Shown one piece after another: positions 30,292 through 39,220 of a stretch of 64,000 bases of DNA. Under the pieces are notes generated by a model. The model searched no databases and was not told the origin of the DNA. It worked only from the letters and a program-made list of their open reading frames with translations. Source of the DNA: Eubacteriales bacterium (GTDB lineage Bacteria; Bacillota; Clostridia; Lachnospirales; Lachnospiraceae). The position numbers and the translations under genes were made by a program. Numbering within the stretch: position 1 is the first letter of the stretch; every line of letters begins with the position of its first letter. The stretch covers positions 70,895-134,894 of the forward strand of contig JAUNCI010000001.1 of NCBI GenBank assembly GCA_030526665.1, in the 5' to 3' direction.

Positions 30292-31557
30292 ATGAATTGC
30301 ATTAATTGTGGAGCACATATTTCAGATCCGGATCTGGAATATTGTCCTCGATGCGGAAATAATGTTCTGATTCAGAAAAAGCTGGATTATCTGTCAAAAC
30401 TCTCCTACAACGAGGGCCTGGAAAAAGCGAGTATTCGCGATTTGTCCGGTGCAATTGATTGCCTGCGGCAGAGTTTGATGTACAATAAGGCCAACATTCA
30501 GGCAAGAAACCTTTTGGGACTGGTATATTTTGAAACCGGTGAAGTTGTAGCTGCTTTGGGAGAGTGGGTTATCAGTGAAAATATGATGCCAAATAATAAT
30601 CTGGCATCCAGCTATATCAATCGATTGAAATCGAATTCCAACAAACTTGAAGCAATCAACGAAACAATCAAAAAATATAATCATGCATTGGCAATGTGCC
30701 GTGAAGGACATGAGGATATGGCGGCAATACAGCTGCGAAAAATTCTGGCGCAGAATTCAAAGTTAATTAAAGGGTATCATCTGCTTGCTTTGATTCAGAT
30801 GAAAAATCATGAGTGGAATCGTGCACGAAAAACTTTGAAAAAAGCAGCTCGCATTGATAAAACAAATACCAGAACACTTCGTTTCCTTCGTGAAATTGAT
30901 GAACAGACCGGGGTTACCACGAGATTGGAAAATTCCCGCAAAAAAGGATTATTTCGCTCAGGAGACAAGGATGATGACAACCTGTTTGGAAGTGATATGA
31001 TCGTTCATTCAGAGGTTGCTCGAGAACATTCAAAATTGCCGCTGTTTTTTGCGCTTACCGCAGGAATTGTTATCGGAGCTGCAGCATACTGGATGCTGGT
31101 TATGCCGGCAATTCGTCAGAATATATACAAAGAAGCGAATGAGCAGATCGTGCAGTATAGTGAGTCATTGGCGACGCAAAGTGCCGAGTTATCTAAAGCA
31201 CAGGGAGAAGCACAGCAGACGGACAGCACGTTGGAAGAACAGGCCCAGCAGCTGGTTGACGAACAGACAAAACGAGCAAATTATGAGGCACTCCTTTTTG
31301 CATATGTTTATGCACAGGATAATAAAATGGATGATGCAGCCATAGAACTTCAAAAAGTAAAAACAGATCAGCTGACGGAAGACACACAAAAAATATATGA
31401 TACCATTAATAGTAAAGTAAATGGTTCAAATCAGAATACAGAATCTTATTCGGAAGATGAGAGCAGCGATTATGAAGAGAGCAGTTACGACAGTTCTGAT
31501 GACGACAGTTATGACAGCTACGAGGATAGCTATGACGACAGTTATGATTCTTATTAG
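30292..31557 (+). CDS. Zinc-ribbon, TPR, single-pass membrane protein with Asp/Ser/Tyr tail
   Basis: 421 residues. A zinc ribbon opens the protein (Cys3, Cys6, Cys18, Cys21), then TPR-like helices (about 35-205; for example the NLLGLVYFETGEVVAALGEW repeat), a charged linker, one membrane segment (about 249-270), a Gln/Glu/Ala coiled coil and a final tail of DDSYDS-like units. The topology is likely cytosolic N-terminus with the coil and tail outside. The tail resembles that of the lipoprotein at 11155, though the proteins are otherwise unrelated. Role unknown; scaffold or envelope protein is plausible. Terminator at 31584 closes the unit. Confidence 0.85.
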   Translation: MNCINCGAHISDPDLEYCPRCGNNVLIQKKLDYLSKLSYNEGLEKASIRDLSGAIDCLRQSLMYNKANIQARNLLGLVYFETGEVVAALGEWVISENMMPNNNLASSYINRLKSNSNKLEAINETIKKYNHALAMCREGHEDMAAIQLRKILAQNSKLIKGYHLLALIQMKNHEWNRARKTLKKAARIDKTNTRTLRFLREIDEQTGVTTRLENSRKKGLFRSGDKDDDNLFGSDMIVHSEVAREHSKLPLFFALTAGIVIGAAAYWMLVMPAIRQNIYKEANEQIVQYSESLATQSAELSKAQGEAQQTDSTLEEQAQQLVDEQTKRANYEALLFAYVYAQDNKMDDAAIELQKVKTDQLTEDTQKIYDTINSKVNGSNQNTESYSEDESSDYEESSYDSSDDDSYDSYEDSYDDSYDSY

Positions 31558-31583
31558 GTGAAAATAGTAAATGCTGCAGGAAG

Positions 31584-31612
31584 GGAAGTGCTGAAATCAG
31601 TGCTTCCTTTTT
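31584..31612 (+). terminator. Terminator after the zinc-ribbon/TPR gene
   Basis: Stem GGAAGTGCTGA (31584-31594) with TCAGTGCTTCC (31597-31607), two G-T wobbles, AA turn, then five T. Confidence 0.85.
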
Positions 31613-31635
31613 GTGTTTGAAGGGAATAATGGAAA

Positions 31636-34089
31636 ATGAAGAGGCGTTTAAGGATTGAAACAGGAAAAGAATTGGTTTCTATTTTGCTTGTGATTATGCT
31701 GGCTATATCTGTTAGTGTATCTGCGGCGACAGAGGATGCGAAGCAAAGCGAAGCAGTATATTTACAAGAAGAACTTACTCTGTTGGAAAAACATCGTAAA
31801 TTGGAAAAGGAATTGCTGGAGTGGTATGCGGGTTCAGATGCAAAAACATTAGAAACTGCAATTGTACATCAGGACTTATATGAGATGGCTCCATTGACAG
31901 CGGTTCTTCTGTTTGAAACGGAATTGCCTGAGACAGTAAACGTTACCGTCCATGGAAAAACAGAGGATGCGGATATTTCTTATACAGCTGATAAAGAAAC
32001 GCATCATGAAATTCAAATTTTCGGACTGTATCCTGATTATGAAAATACGGTGACTATAGTAACGGAGTCGGGAAATACGAGAGATTTTATTATTCGGACA
32101 GACCCGGTGCCGGAAACGATGACCCGTATTACGAAAAAAGAATTGTCAGAGGAACCGATGTCCGAAAGATTGTTCTATGTCTGTGATAAATGGCGAACGA
32201 TCTTTGACCGGCATGGTGATATTCGATGGTATATGACGGGAGTTATGGCTGCCTTTAGCGGTATAGATGAAATTGATTATAAAAATCATTGCTTCTGGAT
32301 CAGTACAGAAGGCTCATCGGCAAGTATGGCTACGGTATACTGCGTGAGCTTTACAGGAAAAATGCTGGGACAGTATTTTTATCTCGGAAAGAGTGCGCAT
32401 CATGATGCAACTCTTTTGCCTGATGGAAAACTCATGTATCTGTCGAAGTGGCGCACAAAATCCGCAGAACTGAGTATTTTGGATCCCGAGACCGGGAAAT
32501 TGGAATTGTATATGGATCCACAGGAATTATTTGATGATTCCATCGGATCTTTGGAATACAGTACACGGGATGACAGTTGGGATTTTCTCCATATAAATTC
32601 CGTGGAATATATACCGGCAAACGATAGTCTGCTGCTGTCATTTCGTAATCAGCACATGATTATGAGCATGGATTACAAGACCAGAAAGGTGAACTGGGTT
32701 TTAACACCTGCTTACAAAGAGGAAGGGGAAAATGCAGAGGCGATTCAAAGTGCATTTTCGGATGTATTAATTTTGCCAAAGAAGGAAGAAGACTTCGAGT
32801 GGTTTTATTCACAGCATTCGCCCAGACTTATATCTTATGATTCGAATTCAGAGGTATATGATATTGTATTATTTGATAATGGGACAGATCGATTTCTGGC
32901 ATCCGAATCCGGCAATGCCAATAGAAATGAGGAAAAGTACAGTCGGCTGGTTCGATATCAGATCGATGCAAAAAACAAAACGGTAAAACAGATTTATGAA
33001 TTCGGACAGGACTATCCTGAGTATTATTCGGATCAATGCGGAAGTGCGCAGTATATCATGGAAGAGAATCGTTATGTTGCGAACTTTCCGTGTCTGGAGA
33101 TGGAGGATGACAGTCGTACATCAATTGTAACGGAATCAGACGAAAACGGGAAACTGACTGCGGAATATGAGCTTGAAAATATACCGGATGGAAGTTACCG
33201 AACCATTGCATATGATATGGAAACATTTATAACGACAGAAAATGTGATTTCTAATGCACAGGATTATACGGAAGTCTATCAGCTTGATGGAAAAAAATGG
33301 GAAATGAAAGAATTCAAACCATCTGTTCAGAGCGAGGTTTATCAGGTAGATGATATGGTACTTACAGATCATGGCCTTCGAATCAAAGGACAGATTTTGG
33401 GAATTGAGAAAGAAGATAAATTGAAAATTCGTCTGCTTGCAATTGACAGTGTGGGGAAAATATATGCCATTTCACTGATTAATTATGGTCATAATAAATT
33501 TTATCTACAGGGTATCGATATGAAAGCACTTCCAAAAGAAACCTATCAATTGGCGATTGATATAGAGAGAAACGATGAGGAAATAGGATACAAGATGATT
33601 CCATATCTGTATACGGAAGAAAAAGTCGGCTTATCGGAGGAAAATACAAAACGCAAATACAGTCTGACGGAAAATACAACCAATTGGGATGTGGAAATTC
33701 TTGATGTTATACAAACAGAGGAGTTAAAAACAATCGTTCCGGTTACACAATATGATTTAAGTATTGACAATGTAGAATATTTGAATCATGCGCAGGAAGG
33801 AATGCGGTATCTGCTGCTGAATATGAAAATAAAAAAGAGTGGATCGGGATCCGCTGCATTTTCGTGGAAAAATGTGATATTGACAGATATAAATGGGGAT
33901 ATCTATACTCGAAGTGATGATATTTTTCTTGAAAATCATGGATATGACAGAATGCCGGGGACAGATATCAAAATGGGATCGAAAACAGGATGGATCTGTT
34001 TTGAAATTCCGGAAGAATCCGAAGAAGGAGCTTTCACGCTTGAATATCAGGGAAAAGATGGCGAGCGTTTGAGTTATATCATTTATTAA
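31636..34089 (+). CDS. Secreted arylsulfate sulfotransferase-like protein 1, long form
   Basis: Members move sulfate from one phenolic sulfate to another phenol without PAPS. 817 residues. Sec signal peptide (residues 1-31, ending VSVSA), then an N-terminal beta domain (about 75-165), then the beta-propeller with all four catalytic-type blocks of E. coli AssT: SAHHDATLL, LHINSVEY (H-x-N), SFRNQHMI and YSQHSPRLI (the sulfated His). The segment from about residue 690 looks like a DUF4352-type immunoglobulin-like domain (YDLSIDNVEYLNHAQEG, SKTGWICFEIPEE), absent from the neighbour. Start MKRRLRIET has GAAGGGA upstream. Substrate unknown. Confidence 0.85.
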   Translation: MKRRLRIETGKELVSILLVIMLAISVSVSAATEDAKQSEAVYLQEELTLLEKHRKLEKELLEWYAGSDAKTLETAIVHQDLYEMAPLTAVLLFETELPETVNVTVHGKTEDADISYTADKETHHEIQIFGLYPDYENTVTIVTESGNTRDFIIRTDPVPETMTRITKKELSEEPMSERLFYVCDKWRTIFDRHGDIRWYMTGVMAAFSGIDEIDYKNHCFWISTEGSSASMATVYCVSFTGKMLGQYFYLGKSAHHDATLLPDGKLMYLSKWRTKSAELSILDPETGKLELYMDPQELFDDSIGSLEYSTRDDSWDFLHINSVEYIPANDSLLLSFRNQHMIMSMDYKTRKVNWVLTPAYKEEGENAEAIQSAFSDVLILPKKEEDFEWFYSQHSPRLISYDSNSEVYDIVLFDNGTDRFLASESGNANRNEEKYSRLVRYQIDAKNKTVKQIYEFGQDYPEYYSDQCGSAQYIMEENRYVANFPCLEMEDDSRTSIVTESDENGKLTAEYELENIPDGSYRTIAYDMETFITTENVISNAQDYTEVYQLDGKKWEMKEFKPSVQSEVYQVDDMVLTDHGLRIKGQILGIEKEDKLKIRLLAIDSVGKIYAISLINYGHNKFYLQGIDMKALPKETYQLAIDIERNDEEIGYKMIPYLYTEEKVGLSEENTKRKYSLTENTTNWDVEILDVIQTEELKTIVPVTQYDLSIDNVEYLNHAQEGMRYLLLNMKIKKSGSGSAAFSWKNVILTDINGDIYTRSDDIFLENHGYDRMPGTDIKMGSKTGWICFEIPEESEEGAFTLEYQGKDGERLSYIIY

Positions 34090-34150
34090 TTTGTTTGAAA
34101 AACAAAAAAGCAACAAAAGGTAACAAGAAGTAAGGTGAAAGGAGAAAAGT

Positions 34151-35782
34151 ATGAGATTTAAGAATTGGAAAATGGCTGTTTTGGCAGCAATGCTGACAGT
34201 AAGTTCTGCAGCAGCTGTTTTTGCTGAAGAAACACCGGAACCGGCGAAAACAAAAGAGGAAATGGATGCCAGGTTTTCTTATCAGGAGGAGATTAAAGAT
34301 GCTCTGAAGGAGGAACAGGCAGCACATTATTCTATGGAAGATGCGCTGATTGTTGTGGATCCGTTTGAATTATCTCCTCTGACTGCCGTTGCGGTATTTT
34401 CAACAGAAGATCCGACCAGAATTTCAGTGAAAGTGAAAGGTGATAATGAAGCAGCGACACTGACACATGATTATGAAGAAATGACAACAGATCATATGGT
34501 TCCGATTTATGGGCTCTATGCGGGACGTGAGAATGAAGTAGAACTTGTGGCAACAACGGAAGATGGAACAGAGACCTCTTTTACCTATGGCGTGGAAACG
34601 GATGTGCTTCCGGATGACATTTCCAAAACAGAAGTCAGCGTAAGTATTCCTGAAAAAATGCAGCCGGGACTTACATTTTTTGATTGTCCGCATATTGGTG
34701 GAAATTATGAACTTGCAGTAGATTGTAATGGGGATATCCGCTGGTATTACAGTGATAAAAACTTAAACGGAAGTGTTATGCTGACACATCTCAAAGACGG
34801 AAACATGCTTTTGGGTACAGGAGAAAAGATTCCGGATGCCTATAACAACTTATATGGATTTTATGAACTGACACCTGCAGGACAGTTTGTGAGATCTTAT
34901 CAGGTCTATGGAACACACCATGATATTCGAGAAACAGAAAATGGAAATCTGATCGTGCTGGCATCTGTGGAAGGCAGAGAATCTCAAAATGATTATGCGG
35001 TAGAAATTGACAGAGAAACAGGAGAAGTTGTTCGTGACTGGGATTTCATGGAAATTATTCCAATGAATGAGTACGACACACAGGATCCATACACAGGCGG
35101 TCTGTCAAACTGGATGCATAATAATGCAATCTGGTATGATGAAGAAAACGGTGACATTATTGCGTCCGGAAGACATCAGAATATGATTTTGAAATTTGAT
35201 GCGGATACAAAAGAAATTAAATGGATCTTGTCTGCAACAGTAGCAGAACGTAATCCAAATCTTGATAAATATATGCTGACACCAATCGGCGATGATTTTG
35301 AATATCCAACTTCACAGCATGCCGCAACTCTGGCAGCTGATGGAGATCTGCTGGTTTTTGATAATCGAAACTTCGATGAAGTAGATGAAGACGGAAATCT
35401 GGATCAGAATAAACTGTATTCACGTGCCGTAAAATATCATATCGATGAAGAGAATATGACGGTTGAACAGGTCTGGGAATATGGAAAAGAAGAAGGAAAT
35501 CAGCTTTACAGTTCCTTTGGAAGTGATGTGGACAGCCTCGGCGAAAATCATTATCTGATTGATTTTGGCGGTATGTACATTGCGGAAGACGGAAGCAGCT
35601 ACGATCATATTCTGACCGATAAAGAAATCAAAAATGCGTCCAATAGAAATTCGATTGCTGTTGAACTTGTGGATGACGAAGTAGTATTTCAGGTGAAACT
35701 TTATGGGAATTCTCAATCACAGAGTTATAAAGCAGAACGTAAAGACGTATATCAGAATGCAAAGGAAATTGAACTTTCATAG
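34151..35782 (+). CDS. Secreted arylsulfate sulfotransferase-like protein 2
   Basis: Paralogue of the preceding gene, 543 residues, near the length of E. coli AssT. Signal peptide residues 1-25 (ending AAVFA). N-terminal Arylsulfotran_N-type domain (about 60-150), then the propeller with GTHHDIRE, MHNNAIWY (H-x-N), SGRHQNMI and TSQHAATL, which by alignment from memory are AssT His252, His356/Asn358, Arg374 and catalytic His436. No DsbL/DsbI genes accompany it. AAAGGAGA precedes the ATG, 61 bases after gene 1, so the pair is likely one transcript; it ends at the 35833 terminator. Confidence 0.9.
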   Translation: MRFKNWKMAVLAAMLTVSSAAAVFAEETPEPAKTKEEMDARFSYQEEIKDALKEEQAAHYSMEDALIVVDPFELSPLTAVAVFSTEDPTRISVKVKGDNEAATLTHDYEEMTTDHMVPIYGLYAGRENEVELVATTEDGTETSFTYGVETDVLPDDISKTEVSVSIPEKMQPGLTFFDCPHIGGNYELAVDCNGDIRWYYSDKNLNGSVMLTHLKDGNMLLGTGEKIPDAYNNLYGFYELTPAGQFVRSYQVYGTHHDIRETENGNLIVLASVEGRESQNDYAVEIDRETGEVVRDWDFMEIIPMNEYDTQDPYTGGLSNWMHNNAIWYDEENGDIIASGRHQNMILKFDADTKEIKWILSATVAERNPNLDKYMLTPIGDDFEYPTSQHAATLAADGDLLVFDNRNFDEVDEDGNLDQNKLYSRAVKYHIDEENMTVEQVWEYGKEEGNQLYSSFGSDVDSLGENHYLIDFGGMYIAEDGSSYDHILTDKEIKNASNRNSIAVELVDDEVVFQVKLYGNSQSQSYKAERKDVYQNAKEIELS

Positions 35783-35832
35783 CATTATCCTGCTCAGAAA
35801 GCAAGGTATTGAGAAGTTGATTTGAAAATCAA

Positions 35833-35876
35833 AAAAGCGTATTGTGAATCTTTTTGATGATTCACAATACGCTTTT
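35833..35876. terminator. Bidirectional terminator between the sulfotransferase pair and queT
   Basis: Perfect 18-bp stem (35833-35850 with 35859-35876), TTTTTGAT loop; A-run left and T-run right serve both directions. Confidence 0.95.
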
Positions 35877-35887
35877 ATTTTTAATGT

Positions 35888-36385
35888 TTAAACGGTCTGT
35901 TTTGATCGAAAAAGTCCTTTTCCGTATTTAGAAAGAGCTCCGTAAATAATCATGCCGAGGATTCCGCAGGAAATCACTTCTCCAACACCAACTGTAAGCA
36001 TCATAAATGGAATTGGAAGATTTGCACTGTAACCATAGCGAAGAACGAATGGAACAATGATTGTGTTTGCAACGATAGGCGGAAGCGGAGCAAGAAACTT
36101 GTTTGCATTACGAAGTTTATAGGTGAATACAGCTCCGATTAAAGTAGCAATACTACCGAAAATAACATCTACAGGAATGGAACCACCCAGAATGTTAGAA
36201 AGCATACATCCCACAAATAAACCTGGGATCGCTGCCGGTGTAAATACCGGTAAAATAGTGAGTGCTTCTGAAATACGTACCTGTACTTCTCCGTAACTGA
36301 TTGGCGCAAAAACAAGCGTCAAAACAACATAAATTGCAGCGATTGCTGCTGCCTGTACTAAAAACAGGGTACCTTTGTTTTTCAT
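35888..36385 (-). CDS. queT: Queuosine precursor ECF transporter substrate-binding subunit QueT
   Basis: Small membrane protein (165 residues, about five to six segments) that takes up a queuine or preQ1-type precursor together with a shared ECF energy module encoded elsewhere. Family features are ISYGEVQVRISEALTILP near residue 28 and PGLFVGCMLSNILGGSIPVDVI near 53. AAGGAG precedes the ATG on the minus strand. The upstream leader looks like a preQ1-I riboswitch that contains this Shine-Dalgarno, which supports the substrate call independently. Confidence 0.93.
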   Translation of the reverse strand: MKNKGTLFLVQAAAIAAIYVVLTLVFAPISYGEVQVRISEALTILPVFTPAAIPGLFVGCMLSNILGGSIPVDVIFGSIATLIGAVFTYKLRNANKFLAPLPPIVANTIIVPFVLRYGYSANLPIPFMMLTVGVGEVISCGILGMIIYGALSKYGKGLFRSKQTV

Positions 36386-36395
36386 ATTCTTTTGT

Positions 36396-36438
36396 CTCCT
36401 TTAGTTTTGTTTTACGTGTGGAAGGTCTCGAACACACG
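36396..36438 (-). promoter_or_regulatory. preQ1-I riboswitch upstream of queT
   Basis: On the minus strand: stem CGTGTG (36438-36433) with CACACG (36420-36415), a 12-base loop TTCGAGACCTTC, then the A-rich tail TAAAACAAAACTAAAGGAG that includes the queT Shine-Dalgarno. Loop length, TTC start and final C match the Bacillus queC aptamer, and the ACTAA element fits the pseudoknot. Ligand binding would hide the ribosome site (translational control). Pseudoknot pairing is slightly shorter than in Bacillus. Confidence 0.82.
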
Positions 36439-36454
36439 ATTTGCAACATTTGCT

Positions 36455-36483
36455 ACTATAGCATAGCGTCTGAGAAAATGCAA
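36455..36483 (-). promoter_or_regulatory. queT promoter
   Basis: Minus strand -35 TTGCAT (36483-36478), 17-base spacer, -10 TATAGT (36460-36455), placing the transcript start just before the riboswitch. Confidence 0.72.
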
Positions 36484-36625
36484 GACGGAGAGAAGTGTTT
36501 TTTTACAGGAGAATTGTTTTTTGAAATAAGATATGATAAACTATATGAGATTATGGGATTTTATCCTATTTATAGTACTTTACAGTAAATTCAAATAAAA
36601 ATATGGCTCGCCTGGGAGGATTGAA

Positions 36626-37345
36626 ATGTTCGATGCGTATTCCAAAATGGAATTGTTGATCGGGAAGGAAAGGGTTGACAAATTAAGCAGAACGAAGGTG
36701 CTCGTATTTGGATTAGGGGGAGTAGGCTCTTATGTGGTAGAAGCTTTAGCGCGATGCGGAGTCGGTGTTTTGACACTGGTTGACAATGGCGTGGTAACCA
36801 TTGCGGACAGCAGCAGTCAGTTGCTGGCAACCAGATCAACAGTCGGTAAAAGTAAGGTACAGGCAGCGAAAGAGAGAATCGCGGACATTGACGAAGATAT
36901 CATTGTTCATACCTATGAGACTTTTTATGGGAATGAAACAGAAGGATTGATTGATTTTTCCGCATATGATTATGTGGTTGATGCGATTGATACGGTGGAT
37001 TCAAAGATTTTGATTATTGAGAATGCAAAAAAATTATCGATACCGGTTATATCCTGTATGGATACCGGAAATAAGATAGATCCTTCGAAATTTGAAATTG
37101 CGGACATATCTAAAACGGGTGCATGCCCGCTGGCAAAGATGATACGCAGTGAATTGCGAAAACGCAAAATTGGGAAAGTCAAAGTATTATATTCGAAAGA
37201 AAAACCGGTTCAAAATACAAAAGGAAAAAGGAAAAAAGAAATGATACAAAATCCAATTCCCGGAAGTATATCTTTTGTTCCGGCAGCAGCCGGACTTTTG
37301 ATCGCCGGAGAAGTGATTCGTGATCTGATAGAGTGGAGGAAATAA
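36626..37345 (+). CDS. tcdA: tRNA threonylcarbamoyladenosine dehydratase (ThiF/E1-like)
   Basis: Cyclises the t6A base at tRNA position 37 with ATP. 239 residues. Nucleotide-binding GLGGVGSYVVEALARCGVG starts near residue 32, and the adenylation block LVDNGVVTIADSS near residue 52 (usual D-x-D region). The Arg-rich segment GACPLAKMIRSELRKRKIGK near residue 173 is typical of TcdA. GGGAGG precedes the ATG. Followed after 2 bases by murB. Confidence 0.9.
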   Translation: MFDAYSKMELLIGKERVDKLSRTKVLVFGLGGVGSYVVEALARCGVGVLTLVDNGVVTIADSSSQLLATRSTVGKSKVQAAKERIADIDEDIIVHTYETFYGNETEGLIDFSAYDYVVDAIDTVDSKILIIENAKKLSIPVISCMDTGNKIDPSKFEIADISKTGACPLAKMIRSELRKRKIGKVKVLYSKEKPVQNTKGKRKKEMIQNPIPGSISFVPAAAGLLIAGEVIRDLIEWRK

Positions 37346-37347
37346 TT

Positions 37348-38259
37348 TTGACAAAGAGTTTAAAAGAAATATTTATAGATATTCTTGGTGAAGAAAGAGT
37401 CTTGTCTGATGAACCGATGAAGAATCATACGACGTTTCGAATCGGTGGAAATGCAGATTATTTTTTGATTCCGGATTCCATAGACAGCGTGAAAGAAATC
37501 ATTAACATATGTAAAGAATCGAATATGCCTTATTTTATTCTGGGAAATGGAAGTAACCTGCTTGTGAGTGATAAAGGATATCGAGGAGTTGTGATTCAGC
37601 TGTATAAAAATGTTTCTTCTATTTCAATAGAAGAAAATGTGATAAATGCAGAAGCCGGTGCGCTGCTTTCATCCATTGCTGCACAGGCAAGAAATGCATC
37701 ATTAACAGGTTTTGAGTTTGCGGGTGGTATTCCTGGAACGATTGGCGGTGCGGTTGTAATGAATGCAGGTGCATATGGCGGTGAAATGAAGGATGTTTTG
37801 GTGAGCGCGACTGTGCTGACAGACAAAGGCGAAATCAAGGAGATTCCGGTTGAAGAGCTGGAACTCGGATATCGCACAAGCGTTGTGAAGACAGCAGGAT
37901 ATATCGTGCTTGGAGCAAAGATACGTTTGCAGAAAGGCGATATAGAGGCAATCAAAGCGCGTATGAAGGAATTGACAGATATGCGAACAAGCAAACAGCC
38001 GCTGGAATTCCCAAGTGCCGGCAGCACTTTTAAAAGACCGGAAGGTTATTTTGCCGGAAAATTAATTATGGACAGCGGTTTGCGAGGCTATCAGGTCGGA
38101 GGCGCACAGGTGGCTGAAAAACACTGTGGATTTGTTATTAATCGAGGTGATGCGACCGCACAGGACGTTGTGACTTTAATGAATGATGTAATCAGTAAAG
38201 TAAAAGAAAAATACGGTGTGACTCTTGAACCGGAAGTTAAATTTTTGGGAGAGTTTTAA
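37348..38259 (+). CDS. murB: UDP-N-acetylenolpyruvoylglucosamine reductase
   Basis: FAD and NADPH enzyme that finishes UDP-MurNAc in peptidoglycan synthesis. 303 residues from a TTG start at 37348, chosen because GGAGGA lies 7 bases upstream; the GTG at 37333 is an alternative but lies in tcdA and over that site. FAD-binding GNGSNLLVSDKGYRGVVI near residue 72, GFEFAGGIPGTIGGAVVMNA near residue 122, and catalytic Ser in SAGSTFKRPEG near residue 220 (type II form). whiA begins one base after its stop. Confidence 0.96.
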   Translation: MTKSLKEIFIDILGEERVLSDEPMKNHTTFRIGGNADYFLIPDSIDSVKEIINICKESNMPYFILGNGSNLLVSDKGYRGVVIQLYKNVSSISIEENVINAEAGALLSSIAAQARNASLTGFEFAGGIPGTIGGAVVMNAGAYGGEMKDVLVSATVLTDKGEIKEIPVEELELGYRTSVVKTAGYIVLGAKIRLQKGDIEAIKARMKELTDMRTSKQPLEFPSAGSTFKRPEGYFAGKLIMDSGLRGYQVGGAQVAEKHCGFVINRGDATAQDVVTLMNDVISKVKEKYGVTLEPEVKFLGEF

Positions 38260-38260
38260 A

Positions 38261-39220
38261 ATGTCTTTTTCCGGAACGGTAAAAACAGAGCTTGCCAGAC
38301 AGGTTTCTGACAAAAATCATTGTCTCAAAGCAGAGGCCGCTGCTTTGGTGAGTTCACTGGGAAAAATAAAGAAAACAGAGGATGGGAACAGATACCTATC
38401 AATACAGTCTGAAAATGAAGCAGTTATTAGAAAATGCTTTACAATCATCGAAAAAAAGTTTAATATAGAAACGGCGATTCAATCACGAAATCCAAGTGAA
38501 CAAGGGGTAAAAAATATATATGTACTTGAGTATAAAAACGAGGCAGATATAAAATACCTTTTGGAAAATCTGGGGTTCGATAATTTGGAAAATAATGAAA
38601 ACGTGCTTCATGTGGGATGCCGGGATATTATTAAAAAAACATGCTGTAAACGAGCATTTTTAAGAGGCGTATTTTTGGCATCGGGCTCAATGAGCGATCC
38701 CGCGAAAAGTTATCATTTCGAAATTGTTTGCAGAGAAGAAAAGAAAGCACAGCTAATTCAAAAACTGATGAATGATTTTGAAATTGAAGCAAAAATAGTG
38801 ATGCGAAAAAAATCCTATGTGGTATATGTAAAAGAGGGCTCACAGATTGTTGATATGCTTGCAATTATGGGAGCGAACGTATCCCTGATGGAATTTGAAA
38901 ACATACGGATCGTAAAAGAGATGAGAAACACGGTAAACCGAAAGGTGAATTGTGAGACCGCCAATATTAATAAAACAGTTAATGCAGCGGTTAAACAGAG
39001 AGAAGATATATTGTTGATACAGCAACGAATTGGATTTCAAAATCTTGCAAAGGGATTGTCGGAAATGGCAGAGCTAAGACTACAGTACCCGGAAGCAACA
39101 TTAAAAGAATTAGGAATGATGTTAGAACCACAGGTTGGAAAATCCGGAGTAAATCATCGCTTAAGAAAACTAAGCGAGATTGCGGAAGACCTGAGGAAAA
39201 GCAAGGAGGAACTAATATGA
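38261..39220 (+). CDS. whiA: WhiA-like sporulation/cell-division regulator
   Basis: DNA-binding protein with a degenerate LAGLIDADG fold N-terminus (about 1-190, RAFLRGVFLASGSMSDP) and a C-terminal helix-turn-helix (about 280-315, YPEATLKELGMMLEPQVGKS). 319 residues. Start MSFSGTVKTELARQVS at 38261 with GGGAGAG upstream; the earlier in-frame ATG lies within murB. In Bacillus it follows rapZ and glmR (yvcJ, yvcK); here it directly follows murB. Its stop overlaps the HPr-like gene (ATGA). Confidence 0.95.
   Translation: MSFSGTVKTELARQVSDKNHCLKAEAAALVSSLGKIKKTEDGNRYLSIQSENEAVIRKCFTIIEKKFNIETAIQSRNPSEQGVKNIYVLEYKNEADIKYLLENLGFDNLENNENVLHVGCRDIIKKTCCKRAFLRGVFLASGSMSDPAKSYHFEIVCREEKKAQLIQKLMNDFEIEAKIVMRKKSYVVYVKEGSQIVDMLAIMGANVSLMEFENIRIVKEMRNTVNRKVNCETANINKTVNAAVKQREDILLIQQRIGFQNLAKGLSEMAELRLQYPEATLKELGMMLEPQVGKSGVNHRLRKLSEIAEDLRKSKEELI

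Noticed and set aside
36301..36588. 95-codon plus-strand frame across the queT leader
   Set aside because: Antisense to the queT start and riboswitch; no ribosome site; no family resemblance.
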